Below are positions 44,875 to 52,564 of a DNA stretch of 64,000 nucleotides, piece after piece (position 1 is the stretch's first letter; the number at the start of each line of letters is the position of its first letter). The DNA is from Lentisphaera marina (GTDB lineage: Bacteria > Verrucomicrobiota > Lentisphaeria > Lentisphaerales > Lentisphaeraceae). The stretch spans positions 1,116,001 through 1,180,000 of the forward strand of contig NZ_JAQZZL010000002.1 of NCBI RefSeq assembly GCF_028745505.1, given 5' to 3'. Below the pieces are notes generated by a model, which was not told the DNA's origin, searched no databases, and was given only the letters and a program-made list of their open reading frames with translations. The position numbers and the translations under genes are program-made.

Positions 44875-46590
44875 ATGATAAAGCGTTTATTTCCCTTCAG
44901 CAATTGGTTCCCCATTAAATCAATCGATCTAAAAGATGATCTCGTTGCCGGTATCACTGTCGCATTGCTTCTTGTTCCACAATCCATGGCCTACGCTGAA
45001 CTTGCCGGTCTGCCCGTACGTTACGGCTTATACGCTGCTATTATTCCCGTAGCTCTCATGGCTCTCTTTGGTAGTATGGCACAGATTTCTGGTGGTCCAA
45101 CTGCGATGACAGGTATTATTACTGCTTCTGTACTATTTCCCCTCGTTCAAGATATTCCTCCAGAGTTCAGAGATGCCCGTTACATTGAACTCGCCATTAT
45201 TCTTTCCATGACAGTGGGGGTATGTCGCTTACTCATGGGGATTTTTAAGCTTTCGAGCTTGGTTAATTTACTCTCTCACCCAGTGGTGGCCGGCTTCACA
45301 AATGCTGCTGCCATCGTCATTGCCCTGTCGCAATTACCCAAATTGTTGGGTATTACTGATGTAGCTATCCAGCAAGAGTTTATGGGACTGATTAAGAGCT
45401 TGGCGAATTTCATTGATAAACTTGATCAAATTCATACTATCAGTGCCATTACGGGCGTACTCTCATTACTTGGCCTTGTTTATCTAAAAAAACTCTACCG
45501 AAAAGTCCCCTGGCCTCTAGTTATTGTGGCTGCTTCATGTTTCATTTTTTGGAAATTTGATGTTAGCAACGAAGCCCTCATCGTCGGTGAAATCCCCAGT
45601 TCTTTTCCCAGTTTGCGCTTCCCGCAAAATAGTCAGGGTCAGTGGCTCGATACTATTATTACCCTCATCCCTGCATCAATTATGATTACCTTAATTGGCT
45701 TCGTGGAAACCATTTCCATTTCCAAAGCCATTAGTTTTAAGACTCGTCAACCAATGAATTTAGACCAAGAACTGATTGGACAAGGTATTGGTTCCATTGC
45801 GGGTTCTTTTGCTCAGGCTTATCCTGTTGGTTCTTCTTTCACTCGCTCAGCACTCAACTTAGCAAGTGGTGCTCGAACGGGAATGAGTAATATTTTTGCG
45901 GTTATCACCGTAGTTTTAGTCCTACTCTTTTTAACTCCAGCACTCTACTTTCTGCCAAAAGCCACCCTTTCAGCTCTGATTATCAGTTCGACTTTTGGGC
46001 TTATTGACTTCGAGCCCATTCGCGTTTCATGGCGAGTCATGCGTCGTGAAGGCTTAGTTGCCATTTTTACTTTTGTTGCCACACTCTGCTTTGCCCCCTC
46101 CATTATGGATGGTTTCTTATGGGGCGCAGGCATTTCCATTGCCGCTTACCTATATAGAACCATGAAACCTCGTATTGAGCTCTATGACTGGAGTGACAAT
46201 TGCCCTCTTCATTTACGTACTCGTTCAAGACATATTGCCGCGCTACGCTTTCGATGTGCCATATTTTTTGCCAGTGTCGAAGCCTTTGAAGAATCCATCA
46301 TTAACTCCTTGACGCAGGGTAAAAATGTTCGTTTTATGCTAGTCGAAGCTCAATCAATAAATCGCATTGATGCTTCCGGTGAATGGGGTTTGAGAAACTT
46401 AGTTAACCAGCTCAAGACACATAAAGTTGAATTGATTTTTGCTGGCTTACCTGCAGAAGCCAGAGAGATGATGGAAAAAACTCAGCTCGATGAACTCATC
46501 GGTCTCGATAATTTTTACCCCAATACTGAAGACGCCATAAACGCACTACATGAACGTATCAATGGCAGTAACCTAGAATACATGATTTAA
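44875..46590 (+). CDS. SulP family anion (sulfate) transporter with STAS domain
   Basis: A 571-residue inner-membrane protein. The N-terminal transmembrane domain (about 25-420) includes the family signature V-P-Q-S-M-A-Y-A-E-L-A-G-L-P-V-R-Y-G-L-Y near 34-53. It also has the S-I-A-G-S-F and S-F-T-R-S-A-L-N segments near 305-327. A C-terminal STAS domain (about 450-555) carries L-V-E-A-Q-S-I-N-R-I-D-A-S-G. SulP proteins move sulfate, bicarbonate or other anions. Its place after the sulfatase gene cluster suggests sulfate, but the ion is not fixed by sequence. Probably a separate transcript, since 140 bp and a palindrome intervene. Confidence 0.9.
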   Translation: MIKRLFPFSNWFPIKSIDLKDDLVAGITVALLLVPQSMAYAELAGLPVRYGLYAAIIPVALMALFGSMAQISGGPTAMTGIITASVLFPLVQDIPPEFRDARYIELAIILSMTVGVCRLLMGIFKLSSLVNLLSHPVVAGFTNAAAIVIALSQLPKLLGITDVAIQQEFMGLIKSLANFIDKLDQIHTISAITGVLSLLGLVYLKKLYRKVPWPLVIVAASCFIFWKFDVSNEALIVGEIPSSFPSLRFPQNSQGQWLDTIITLIPASIMITLIGFVETISISKAISFKTRQPMNLDQELIGQGIGSIAGSFAQAYPVGSSFTRSALNLASGARTGMSNIFAVITVVLVLLFLTPALYFLPKATLSALIISSTFGLIDFEPIRVSWRVMRREGLVAIFTFVATLCFAPSIMDGFLWGAGISIAAYLYRTMKPRIELYDWSDNCPLHLRTRSRHIAALRFRCAIFFASVEAFEESIINSLTQGKNVRFMLVEAQSINRIDASGEWGLRNLVNQLKTHKVELIFAGLPAEAREMMEKTQLDELIGLDNFYPNTEDAINALHERINGSNLEYMI

Positions 46591-46714
46591 TCTAGACGAA
46601 GTTTATTTCTACCAAAAGATATAGACTACTCACAGTCACCTCTCCTACCATCCTACTAAACTCTAATATATAGAATTTTAGCGTGAGATAAAAATTAAAT
46701 TAAAAAACATTTGC

Positions 46715-46757
46715 ATAATCTGTCATACAGATCTATAATACATGTATTACAGATTAT
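46715..46757 (+). promoter_or_regulatory. Nested dyad operator upstream of the GntR gene
   Basis: Three symmetric elements overlap: ATCTGT-CAT-ACAGAT (46718-46732), the perfect palindrome TAATACATGTATTA (46736-46749), and outer arms ATAATCTGT (46715-46723) with ACAGATTAT (46749-46757). The GT-N3-AC core is typical of FadR-subfamily GntR operators. It sits 20-60 bp before the regulator gene, fitting autoregulation of the whole operon. Confidence 0.6.
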
Positions 46758-46776
46758 AATTTGACCAAGAGATCAC

Positions 46777-47463
46777 ATGTTTAAAGCCGTCAGTGGAAAA
46801 GAAAAGCTTAGCGTACAAGTTGCTAAAGAACTTGAAAAAAGCATTTTAGATAAGCGCTTTCTTCCCGACCAACCGATACCATCTGAAGCGCGTTTGTGTG
46901 AATCTTTCAAAGTTAGTCGTACTGTAGTTCGCGAAGCTATACAACAACTTAAGTCACAGGGAATCATTCATTCGATTCCTGGTAGTGGCAACTACATTTC
47001 TAGAAATGACACATCCAATCTACAGCGCTCCCTTTCTTTATTGGCGAGCTTAAATTTGGATACTCCACTCTATTCCGAAATCATCCAACTCCGAGAATTA
47101 CTAGAGGTGGATTGCATCAAAACGGTTTGTCAGACAAGCAACGAAGACTTAGTCCAAACATTAGAGTCTCACGTTGAGAACATGAGAACTAAATTTGATT
47201 CATTAGAAGAATTTGGCCGTATTGATCATGCTTTTCACTTAAGTATCATTAAGGCATCCGGCAATAACTTGTTCTATACAATTTTAGAATCTCTTTATCA
47301 TGCTTTTGTTGAAATCAGCATGAAAGTTTACGACTCTCAGGAAATGCTAGAAACTCTTTGCAATGAACATGCTGCCATCACTGAGGCCATAAAGAATCAA
47401 GACGCTGACTTGGCATCAAGGCTTCTACTCAAACACATTCATCTATCAAAAGTAAATATATAA
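46777..47463 (+). CDS. GntR-family regulator, FadR subfamily
   Basis: A 228-residue regulator. The winged helix at about 8-75 shows L-P-D-Q-P-I-P-S-E-A-R-L-C-E-S-F and V-S-R-T-V-V-R-E-A-I-Q-Q-L, the GntR recognition signature. The C-terminal FCD domain (about 95-225) contains the R-E-L-L-E-V-D, D-H-A-F-H and E-H-A-A-I segments with the metal/effector-binding histidines. FCD regulators sense sugar acids or keto acids. It starts an operon whose other members degrade a deoxy-sugar, with the next gene only 16 bp downstream. It is probably the local repressor responding to a pathway acid. Confidence 0.92.
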   Translation: MFKAVSGKEKLSVQVAKELEKSILDKRFLPDQPIPSEARLCESFKVSRTVVREAIQQLKSQGIIHSIPGSGNYISRNDTSNLQRSLSLLASLNLDTPLYSEIIQLRELLEVDCIKTVCQTSNEDLVQTLESHVENMRTKFDSLEEFGRIDHAFHLSIIKASGNNLFYTILESLYHAFVEISMKVYDSQEMLETLCNEHAAITEAIKNQDADLASRLLLKHIHLSKVNI

Positions 47464-47478
47464 CAAAGGAAATTATCC

Positions 47479-48255
47479 ATGGGTAAATTAGACAATAAAC
47501 TCGCTGTCGTCACAGGCGGTGGTTCTGGAATTGGTCGTGCGATCACTGAAAAATTTGCAGCTGAGGGTGCACTCGTTGCCCTCCTCGACTTTAATGAAGA
47601 GCAAGCTAATGAAACAGTCGATGCCATCAAAGCACAGGGCGGTAAAGTCCAATTTTACAAATGTGATGTTTCTGACTCTGCGGGTATTGCTTCTATTTTT
47701 GACTCAATCAAGAGCGAACATGGCTTAGTTGACATCTTAGTTAATAACGCTGGTATCGCTGCTGTCGGTAACTTAGAAACTTGTACTGAAGAAGAACTCG
47801 ACCGTATCTATAATGTCAATGTAAAAGGTGTTTTCAACTGCCTAAAATCTGGCATTCCTCAAATGCTTGAAAATGGTGGTGGTTCAATTATCAACCTCGC
47901 ATCCATTGCTTCTAGCATCGGTATTCCAGACCGTTTTGCTTACAGCATGAGTAAAGGCGCTGCTTATACAATGACTCTTTCAGTAGCTACAGACTATGTT
48001 GACCAGGGTATTCGTTGTAACTCAATTTCTCCTGCTCGTGTTCACACTCCATTTGTCGATGGTTTTATCGCCAAAAACTACCCAGGTCAAGAAGAAGAAG
48101 TCTTCAAAAAGCTTTCAGCTACACAGCCAATCGGACGCATGGGTCAGCCAGAAGAGATTGCAAACATGGCACTCTTTTTAGCTTCAGACGACGCAGCCTT
48201 TATCACCGCTACAGATTTCCCTGTTGATGGTGGCTTTATCAAAATCAAAAAATAA
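47479..48255 (+). CDS. SDR dehydrogenase, probable 2-keto-3-deoxy-L-fuconate (or -rhamnonate) 4-dehydrogenase
   Basis: A classical short-chain dehydrogenase of 258 residues: cofactor motif T-G-G-G-S-G-I-G at 12-19, N-N-A-G at 89-92, S142 and the catalytic Y155/K159. Cofactor is likely NAD (acidic residue D37 after strand 2). The segment I-R-C-N-S-I-S-P-A-R-V-H-T-P resembles the DHRS6-like subgroup, which includes the 2-keto-3-deoxy-L-fuconate dehydrogenase of the non-phosphorylating fucose route. The next gene encodes the hydrolase that would act on its 2,4-diketo product, which supports the assignment. Substrate stereochemistry (fucose or rhamnose series) is open. Confidence 0.8.
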   Translation: MGKLDNKLAVVTGGGSGIGRAITEKFAAEGALVALLDFNEEQANETVDAIKAQGGKVQFYKCDVSDSAGIASIFDSIKSEHGLVDILVNNAGIAAVGNLETCTEEELDRIYNVNVKGVFNCLKSGIPQMLENGGGSIINLASIASSIGIPDRFAYSMSKGAAYTMTLSVATDYVDQGIRCNSISPARVHTPFVDGFIAKNYPGQEEEVFKKLSATQPIGRMGQPEEIANMALFLASDDAAFITATDFPVDGGFIKIKK

Positions 48256-48283
48256 TATTAATACATATACAAGGAACTAAATT

Positions 48284-49132
48284 ATGAAACTAATTCGCTT
48301 TGGCGCTTTTGGCGCAGAAAAACCAGGTCTTCAACTCGAAGACGGAACTCGCATCGATGTAAGCTCTATCGTAGAAGATTACACTCCAGATTTTTTTGAA
48401 AATGGTGGCATTGCTAAACTTGAAGCTGCTGATCTTTCAAATTGCCCAAGTGTAGCTGCTGACGTGCGTTTAGGTGCAACTGTTAAACGTCCTGGTAAAA
48501 TCATTTGTGTTGGTCTCAACTTCAAAGATCACGCTGAAGAAGGCGGCATGGAAGTTCCAGCTGAGCCAGTAATTTTCTTCAAAGCTTCTAGTGCACTCGT
48601 TGGCCCTAACGATGACTTAATCATCCCACGTGGCAGTGAGAAAACTGACTGGGAAGTTGAACTCGCTATCGTTATCGGTAAAAGAGCTTCCTACGTTACT
48701 AAAGAAGATTCACTCAACTATGTAGCTGGTTACTGCCTACACAACGATTACTCTGAACGTGCTTACCAACTCGAGCGTTGTGGTCAGTGGGTTAAAGGTA
48801 AGAGCTGCGACACTTTCGCACCTCTCGGTCCATTCATCGCAACAACTGACGAAATCGCTAATCCTAACAGCCTCAAAATGTGGTTAAAAGTTAATGGCGA
48901 AACTAAGCAAGACGGTACAACTGAAAACTTCATCTTTAACGTTCAGCACGTTGTTTCTTACCTTTCTGAGTTCATGACTCTTGAACCTGGCGATGTAATC
49001 TCTACTGGAACGCCTGCAGGTGTTGGTCTTGGTTTCAATCCTCCTCAATATATCAAGCCTGGCGATGTAATGGAGCTCGGTATTGAAGGTCTAGGATCTT
49101 CTACTCAAACGGCTAAAGCTTATCAAGCTTAA
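48284..49132 (+). CDS. FAH-family hydrolase, probable 2,4-diketo-3-deoxy-L-fuconate/rhamnonate hydrolase
   Basis: A 282-residue fumarylacetoacetate hydrolase family protein. Core motifs are I-C-V-G-L-N-F-K-D-H-A-E-E near 75-87, the metal-binding D-W-E-V-E-L-A-I-V near 124-132, G-Y-C-L-H-N-D-Y-S-E-R near 148-158 and G-K-S-C-D-T-F-A-P-L-G-P near 172-183. Close relatives are often mislabelled ureidoglycolate lyase. Characterized members cleave 2,4-diketo-3-deoxy sugar acids to pyruvate and L-lactate. This fits the lactate dehydrogenase gene in the same operon. It is cytoplasmic and needs a divalent metal. Codons appear more regular than in neighbours, suggesting high expression. Confidence 0.85.
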   Translation: MKLIRFGAFGAEKPGLQLEDGTRIDVSSIVEDYTPDFFENGGIAKLEAADLSNCPSVAADVRLGATVKRPGKIICVGLNFKDHAEEGGMEVPAEPVIFFKASSALVGPNDDLIIPRGSEKTDWEVELAIVIGKRASYVTKEDSLNYVAGYCLHNDYSERAYQLERCGQWVKGKSCDTFAPLGPFIATTDEIANPNSLKMWLKVNGETKQDGTTENFIFNVQHVVSYLSEFMTLEPGDVISTGTPAGVGLGFNPPQYIKPGDVMELGIEGLGSSTQTAKAYQA

Positions 49133-49139
49133 TATAATT

Positions 49140-49163
49140 CTAGGCCTCTTTACTGAGGCCTAG
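49140..49163 (+). other. Intra-operon GC-rich hairpin
   Basis: CTAGGCCTC (49140-49148) and GAGGCCTAG (49155-49163) form a perfect 9-bp stem with a 6-nt loop, between the FAH-type hydrolase and the next dehydrogenase. No T-run follows, so it is not an obvious terminator. A processing or stability element that sets unequal expression along the operon is possible. Confidence 0.55.
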
Positions 49164-49193
49164 TAAATTCAATTTATTATACAGGAGTCATTC

Positions 49194-49976
49194 ATGGACC
49201 TCAATTTAAAAGACAAAGTTGTTATCGTAACTGGTGGTGCTCGTGGCATCGGTGGTGGTATTTCTGAATCATTTGCTGCTGAAGGCGCAAAATTAGTTAT
49301 CCCTAGTCGTCCTTCTGCTGGTACAGAAGCAGCTATTGCCAAACTACAGGAAACTACTGAAGTTCTTTACATCCCAGGCGACCTTACGACTCCTGGTTTT
49401 TGCGAAAGTATCATTAAACAAACGGTTGAAAAATTTGGGACTGTTGATGTCCTAGTTAATAACGCGGGTATTAATGATGGCTGTAACATCACCGATTCGC
49501 TCGAGAAATTTCAACAATCTTTAAGCAACAACCTCATTCACGTTTTTGAGCTTGTTCACTACGCACTTCCACACTTGGAAAAATCGCAGGGTAACATCAT
49601 CAACATCGGTTCAAAAGTTGCTGAAACGGGTCAAGGTAATGCTACTGGCTACGCTGCTGCAAAAGGTGCACTTAATGCCCTCACTCGTGAATGGGCCCTA
49701 GAATTCCGCATGAAGAATATTCGCGTTAATTCTATTATTCCTGCTGAATGCATGACACCTCTTTACGAAAACTGGCTCAGTACTTTAGATGATCCAAAAG
49801 CTGAAGAGCAACGTATCTCTAATATGATCCCACTTGGTGAGCGTATGACTACCACGGCAGAACTTGCAGACCTAACTGTTTTCATCGGTTCTACTCGTTC
49901 ATCTCACACCACGGGACAAATTCTTTACGCTGATGGTGGATACACACACCTCGATCGTAAGTGCACCGTTAAATAA
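49194..49976 (+). CDS. SDR dehydrogenase, probable L-fucose dehydrogenase
   Basis: A 260-residue short-chain dehydrogenase with T-G-G-A-R-G-I-G at 13-20, N-N-A-G at 89-92, S140 and Y153/K157. The C-terminal segment Y-A-D-G-G-Y-T-H-L-D-R is characteristic of the sugar dehydrogenases that act on L-fucose, such as the enzyme of the Campylobacter jejuni fucose locus. It would oxidize the free pyranose to the 1,5-lactone, which the lactonase gene at 61006 could open. It has a strong AGGAG ribosome-binding site and lies 9 bp before the lactate dehydrogenase gene. Confidence 0.78.
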   Translation: MDLNLKDKVVIVTGGARGIGGGISESFAAEGAKLVIPSRPSAGTEAAIAKLQETTEVLYIPGDLTTPGFCESIIKQTVEKFGTVDVLVNNAGINDGCNITDSLEKFQQSLSNNLIHVFELVHYALPHLEKSQGNIINIGSKVAETGQGNATGYAAAKGALNALTREWALEFRMKNIRVNSIIPAECMTPLYENWLSTLDDPKAEEQRISNMIPLGERMTTTAELADLTVFIGSTRSSHTTGQILYADGGYTHLDRKCTVK

Positions 49977-49985
49977 GGAGTAATC

Positions 49986-51125
49986 ATGGACTCAAGATAC
50001 CCATCAATTGAATGGCTTGCTGAGCGTGCAAAAAAACGCATGCCGGGCTTTGCTTATGACTACCTAACGGGAGGTTGCTTTTCTGAAGTCAACCTAGCGC
50101 GTAACACTAATGAAATTCGCGAGGTTCAATTACAACCTCACTACTTACGCGATTTTAAAGGTGCCTCGCAAACGACCACTCTTTTCGGTAAAACTTATGA
50201 TGCTCCTTTTGGGATTGCTCCTGTAGGTCTCCAAGGTTTAATGTGGCCTAAGTCATGTGAAATTCTTGCGAAAGCCGCAAAAGAGCACAATGTACCTTTC
50301 TGCTTAAGTACTGTGGGTACGGCAAGTATCGAAACGATTGCCGAAATCACTGAAGGCGAATTTTGGTTCCAACTCTACCACCCCGCCGAAGACGAACTTA
50401 GAGATAAGCTACTCGAACGTGCTTGGGCCGCTGGTTGTAAAACTTTAGTCATCCTTGCGGACACACCAACTTTTGCGTATCGCCCCAAAGAGATCCGTAA
50501 CGGTCTATCTATCCCACCTCGCATGACGATGCGTAACATTCTACAAATGATGGGAAGTCCACGTTGGGTTTGGGAACAATTACTTGCGGGTAAACCTGAG
50601 TTCCAAACCATGAAGCCTTATATTCCAAAGGGTCTCAACATGAAGCACCTCGGTCTATTCATGAACAAGACTTTCTCGGGTCGTTTGACTGAAGCTAAAA
50701 TCAAACCTCTCCGCGATAAATGGAAAGGTAACTTAGTTATCAAAGGGATTGTTAACGAAGAAGATGCTAATAAGGCTATTGCTCTTGGTGTTGATGGTAT
50801 GATTGTTTCGAATCACGGTGGTCGTCAACTCGACTCAGGTGAATCGACTATTAAGCCACTTCACAAATTGGCTAAGACACTCAAAGGAAAGACTACTCTA
50901 CTCATGGATGGTGGTATACGTTCAGGTGTTGATGTGGCTTCCACTATTGCCTCTGGTGCTGACTTCACTTTCCTCGGACGTGCTCCTATGTTTGGCGCAT
51001 GTGCGATGGGCGCAAAAGGTGGCGATCAAGCCATGCAGATCCTTAAGAAACAACTCCAACAAGTTATGGAACAAGTCGGTTGCGAAAAAATAGAAGACCT
51101 ACATAAGCACTTGATCGAACAATAA
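49986..51125 (+). CDS. FMN-dependent alpha-hydroxy-acid dehydrogenase, probable L-lactate dehydrogenase
   Basis: A 379-residue FMN enzyme of the LldD/glycolate oxidase family: a TIM barrel with A-P-V-G-L-Q-G-L near 77-84, the active-site pair H277 and R280 in S-N-H-G-G-R-Q-L-D, and the phosphate-binding D-G-G-I-R-S-G and G-R-A-P segments near 306-335. It converts L-lactate (or a related hydroxy acid) to pyruvate and passes electrons to the quinone pool or oxygen. As the last gene of an operon whose hydrolase would release lactate, it would complete conversion of the deoxy-sugar to two pyruvates. A terminator follows. Confidence 0.87.
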   Translation: MDSRYPSIEWLAERAKKRMPGFAYDYLTGGCFSEVNLARNTNEIREVQLQPHYLRDFKGASQTTTLFGKTYDAPFGIAPVGLQGLMWPKSCEILAKAAKEHNVPFCLSTVGTASIETIAEITEGEFWFQLYHPAEDELRDKLLERAWAAGCKTLVILADTPTFAYRPKEIRNGLSIPPRMTMRNILQMMGSPRWVWEQLLAGKPEFQTMKPYIPKGLNMKHLGLFMNKTFSGRLTEAKIKPLRDKWKGNLVIKGIVNEEDANKAIALGVDGMIVSNHGGRQLDSGESTIKPLHKLAKTLKGKTTLLMDGGIRSGVDVASTIASGADFTFLGRAPMFGACAMGAKGGDQAMQILKKQLQQVMEQVGCEKIEDLHKHLIEQ

Positions 51126-51142
51126 GTCTTATCCCCATATCT

Positions 51143-51176
51143 AAAAAAGCGAAGTCCTCGGACTTCGCTTTTTTTA
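51143..51176 (+). terminator. Rho-independent terminator of the GntR-led operon
   Basis: Stem GCGAAGTCC (51149-51157) pairs with GGACTTCGC (51160-51168), with A6 before and T7 after. It ends the five-gene deoxy-sugar operon. Confidence 0.92.
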
Positions 51177-51220
51177 TGTATTCAAAATCTAGCAAAATAG
51201 AAATAATTAAAACTTCATTC

Positions 51221-51239
51221 GAGCCTTTTGCAAAAGTCA
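51221..51239 (+). repeat. Left terminal inverted repeat of the insertion sequence
   Basis: Matches the right end in 17 of 19 positions when the right end is complemented. It includes the 12-bp palindrome CTTTTGCAAAAG and is flanked on its outer side by the target duplication ATTC. Confidence 0.88.
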
Positions 51240-51306
51240 TAAAACAAGCTGAATAAAAGTAGAAACATGTTATCTCAATAGTTACCAAAACAAAAAGAGA
51301 AAAAAC

Positions 51307-52395
51307 ATGAATCTACCCGGCTTATGGGATACCATAGAAAAGTATTTATTTCCAGGCTTAGAAGAACTTTTAGGCGGAGAATTAACTAAGAAAGAGAAAG
51401 AGTTTGTTCGCATCTGCACAATAACTGAGCTTGATCAGTTCAGCCATGAATTTGAATGGTGTGGATTTGGGCGACCTCCGAAAGATCATTTTAATATAGT
51501 GAAAGCTTACATAGCCAAATCCGTTTATAACTTCGATACAACAAGATCTTTTATAGACTTTCTCAAATCAAGTACAAAGATACGTCGTTTATGTGGTTGG
51601 GAATTTGCAAAACAGCTTCCTCATGAAAGTACTTTTTCTAGAGTATTTGCAGAAATCACCGCCTCTCAGCTCTGCCAAAGAATCCATGAATTCTTAGTGG
51701 TAAAACATTGTGGAGACACCTTAGTACCGCACATTAGTAGAGATTCTTCAGCAATTGAAGCTAGAGAAAAAGTCATGTCTGAACCAGGGGCTGAGCCTAA
51801 AGCCCCTAAGAAACGAGGGCGGCCTAAAAAAGGTGAGATCCGAATTAAAGAAAAAACCGTAGTGGAAAAGCAGGTCGACCGGTCACTTGAAGAAAACTTA
51901 AAAGAGCTCCCAACGCACTGTAATAAAGGGACAAAGAAAAACAGTAATGGTTATAAAGTTTCATGGAAAGGCTACAAGCTTCACTTAGATTGTATTGATG
52001 GAGATATACCAGTCGCAGGCCTATTGAGTTCAGCGTCTTTACACGACAGCCAAGCGGCAATCCCTTTAGCACAGATTAGCGCACAACGCATAACTAATTT
52101 ATATGATTTAATGGATGCAGCCTATGATTCACCTTCTATCCATAAATTCAGCCATCTTTTAGGACATAAATCTATTATTGATCACAATCCTAGAAAAACT
52201 GGGGAGAAAAAGATTTTTGACCCGCCTGAAAAAGAACGGTACAAACAGCGGTCATCTGTTGAAAGAGTCTTTTCGAACTTAAAAGACAACTATGGTGGTA
52301 GGATGATCAGAGTACGAGGACATGCAAAAGTCATGACTCATCTAATGTTTGGCATTATTGCAATAACAGCAAACCAACTCTTCAAGACTATTTAG
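51307..52395 (+). CDS. DDE transposase of the insertion sequence
   Basis: A 362-residue transposase. Residues about 55-135 form the N-terminal helical domain (DUF772/InsH type: Y-I-A-K-S-V-Y-N-F-D-T-T-R-S-F, then H-E-S-T-F-S-R-V-F). The catalytic triad is D146 in S-R-D-S-S-A-I-E, D270 in L-M-D-A-A-Y-D-S and E319 in S-V-E-R-V-F-S-N-L-K. A lysine/arginine/glycine/proline linker (K-K-R-G-R-P-K-K) near 172-179 resembles an AT-hook. It lies wholly within the 1334-bp element bounded by inverted repeats. The frame is uninterrupted, so it is likely functional. Confidence 0.9.
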   Translation: MNLPGLWDTIEKYLFPGLEELLGGELTKKEKEFVRICTITELDQFSHEFEWCGFGRPPKDHFNIVKAYIAKSVYNFDTTRSFIDFLKSSTKIRRLCGWEFAKQLPHESTFSRVFAEITASQLCQRIHEFLVVKHCGDTLVPHISRDSSAIEAREKVMSEPGAEPKAPKKRGRPKKGEIRIKEKTVVEKQVDRSLEENLKELPTHCNKGTKKNSNGYKVSWKGYKLHLDCIDGDIPVAGLLSSASLHDSQAAIPLAQISAQRITNLYDLMDAAYDSPSIHKFSHLLGHKSIIDHNPRKTGEKKIFDPPEKERYKQRSSVERVFSNLKDNYGGRMIRVRGHAKVMTHLMFGIIAITANQLFKTI

Positions 52396-52453
52396 CAACT
52401 AACATAAAACTATACGTCATGATCAACTTGCGTCCATTTTTGGCTTGTTTATA

Positions 52454-52486
52454 CTCACATGTATCCAATTTCGAGATACATGTGAG
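52454..52486 (+). other. 12-bp hairpin in the 3-prime part of the insertion sequence
   Basis: CTCACATGTATC (52454-52465) pairs perfectly with GATACATGTGAG (52475-52486) around a 9-nt loop. It lies 58 bp after the transposase stop codon and still inside the element. No T-run follows. It may limit read-through or act in transposition regulation. Confidence 0.6.
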
Positions 52487-52535
52487 CGAGATCTTAAGAT
52501 TTATCCTGGATGAACTTTTTAATCACTCTAATTCA

Positions 52536-52554
52536 GGACTTTTGCAAAAGGATC
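52536..52554 (-). repeat. Right terminal inverted repeat of the insertion sequence
   Basis: Complement of the left end in 17 of 19 positions, followed directly by the second copy of the ATTC target duplication at 52555-52558. Confidence 0.88.
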
Positions 52555-52564
52555 ATTCGTATTC

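Larger units (their letters stand above)
51221..52554 (+). mobile_element. Complete insertion sequence, 1334 bp, with TSD ATTC
   Basis: The element is bounded by imperfect 19-bp terminal inverted repeats: GAGCCTTTTGCAAAAGTCA at 51221-51239 and the complement of GATCCTTTTGCAAAAGTCC at 52536-52554. ATTC directly flanks both ends (51217-51220 and 52555-52558), a 4-bp target duplication. Each repeat contains the 12-bp palindrome CTTTTGCAAAAG. One transposase gene fills most of the element and looks intact, so it may be active. The family is probably IS5/IS1182-like (DDE, 4-bp duplication), but I cannot assign it with certainty. It inserted just downstream of the ald stop codon. Confidence 0.88.

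Noticed and set aside
48284..49132. FAH-family gene considered as ureidoglycolate lyase
   Set aside because: No purine or allantoin genes are nearby, and the motif pattern and neighbours fit 2,4-diketo-3-deoxy-acid hydrolases.
47479..49976. The two SDR genes considered as fatty-acid reductases (FabG)
   Set aside because: Operon context with a diketo-acid hydrolase and lactate dehydrogenase, and the sugar-dehydrogenase-like C-terminus of the second SDR, argue for sugar catabolism.
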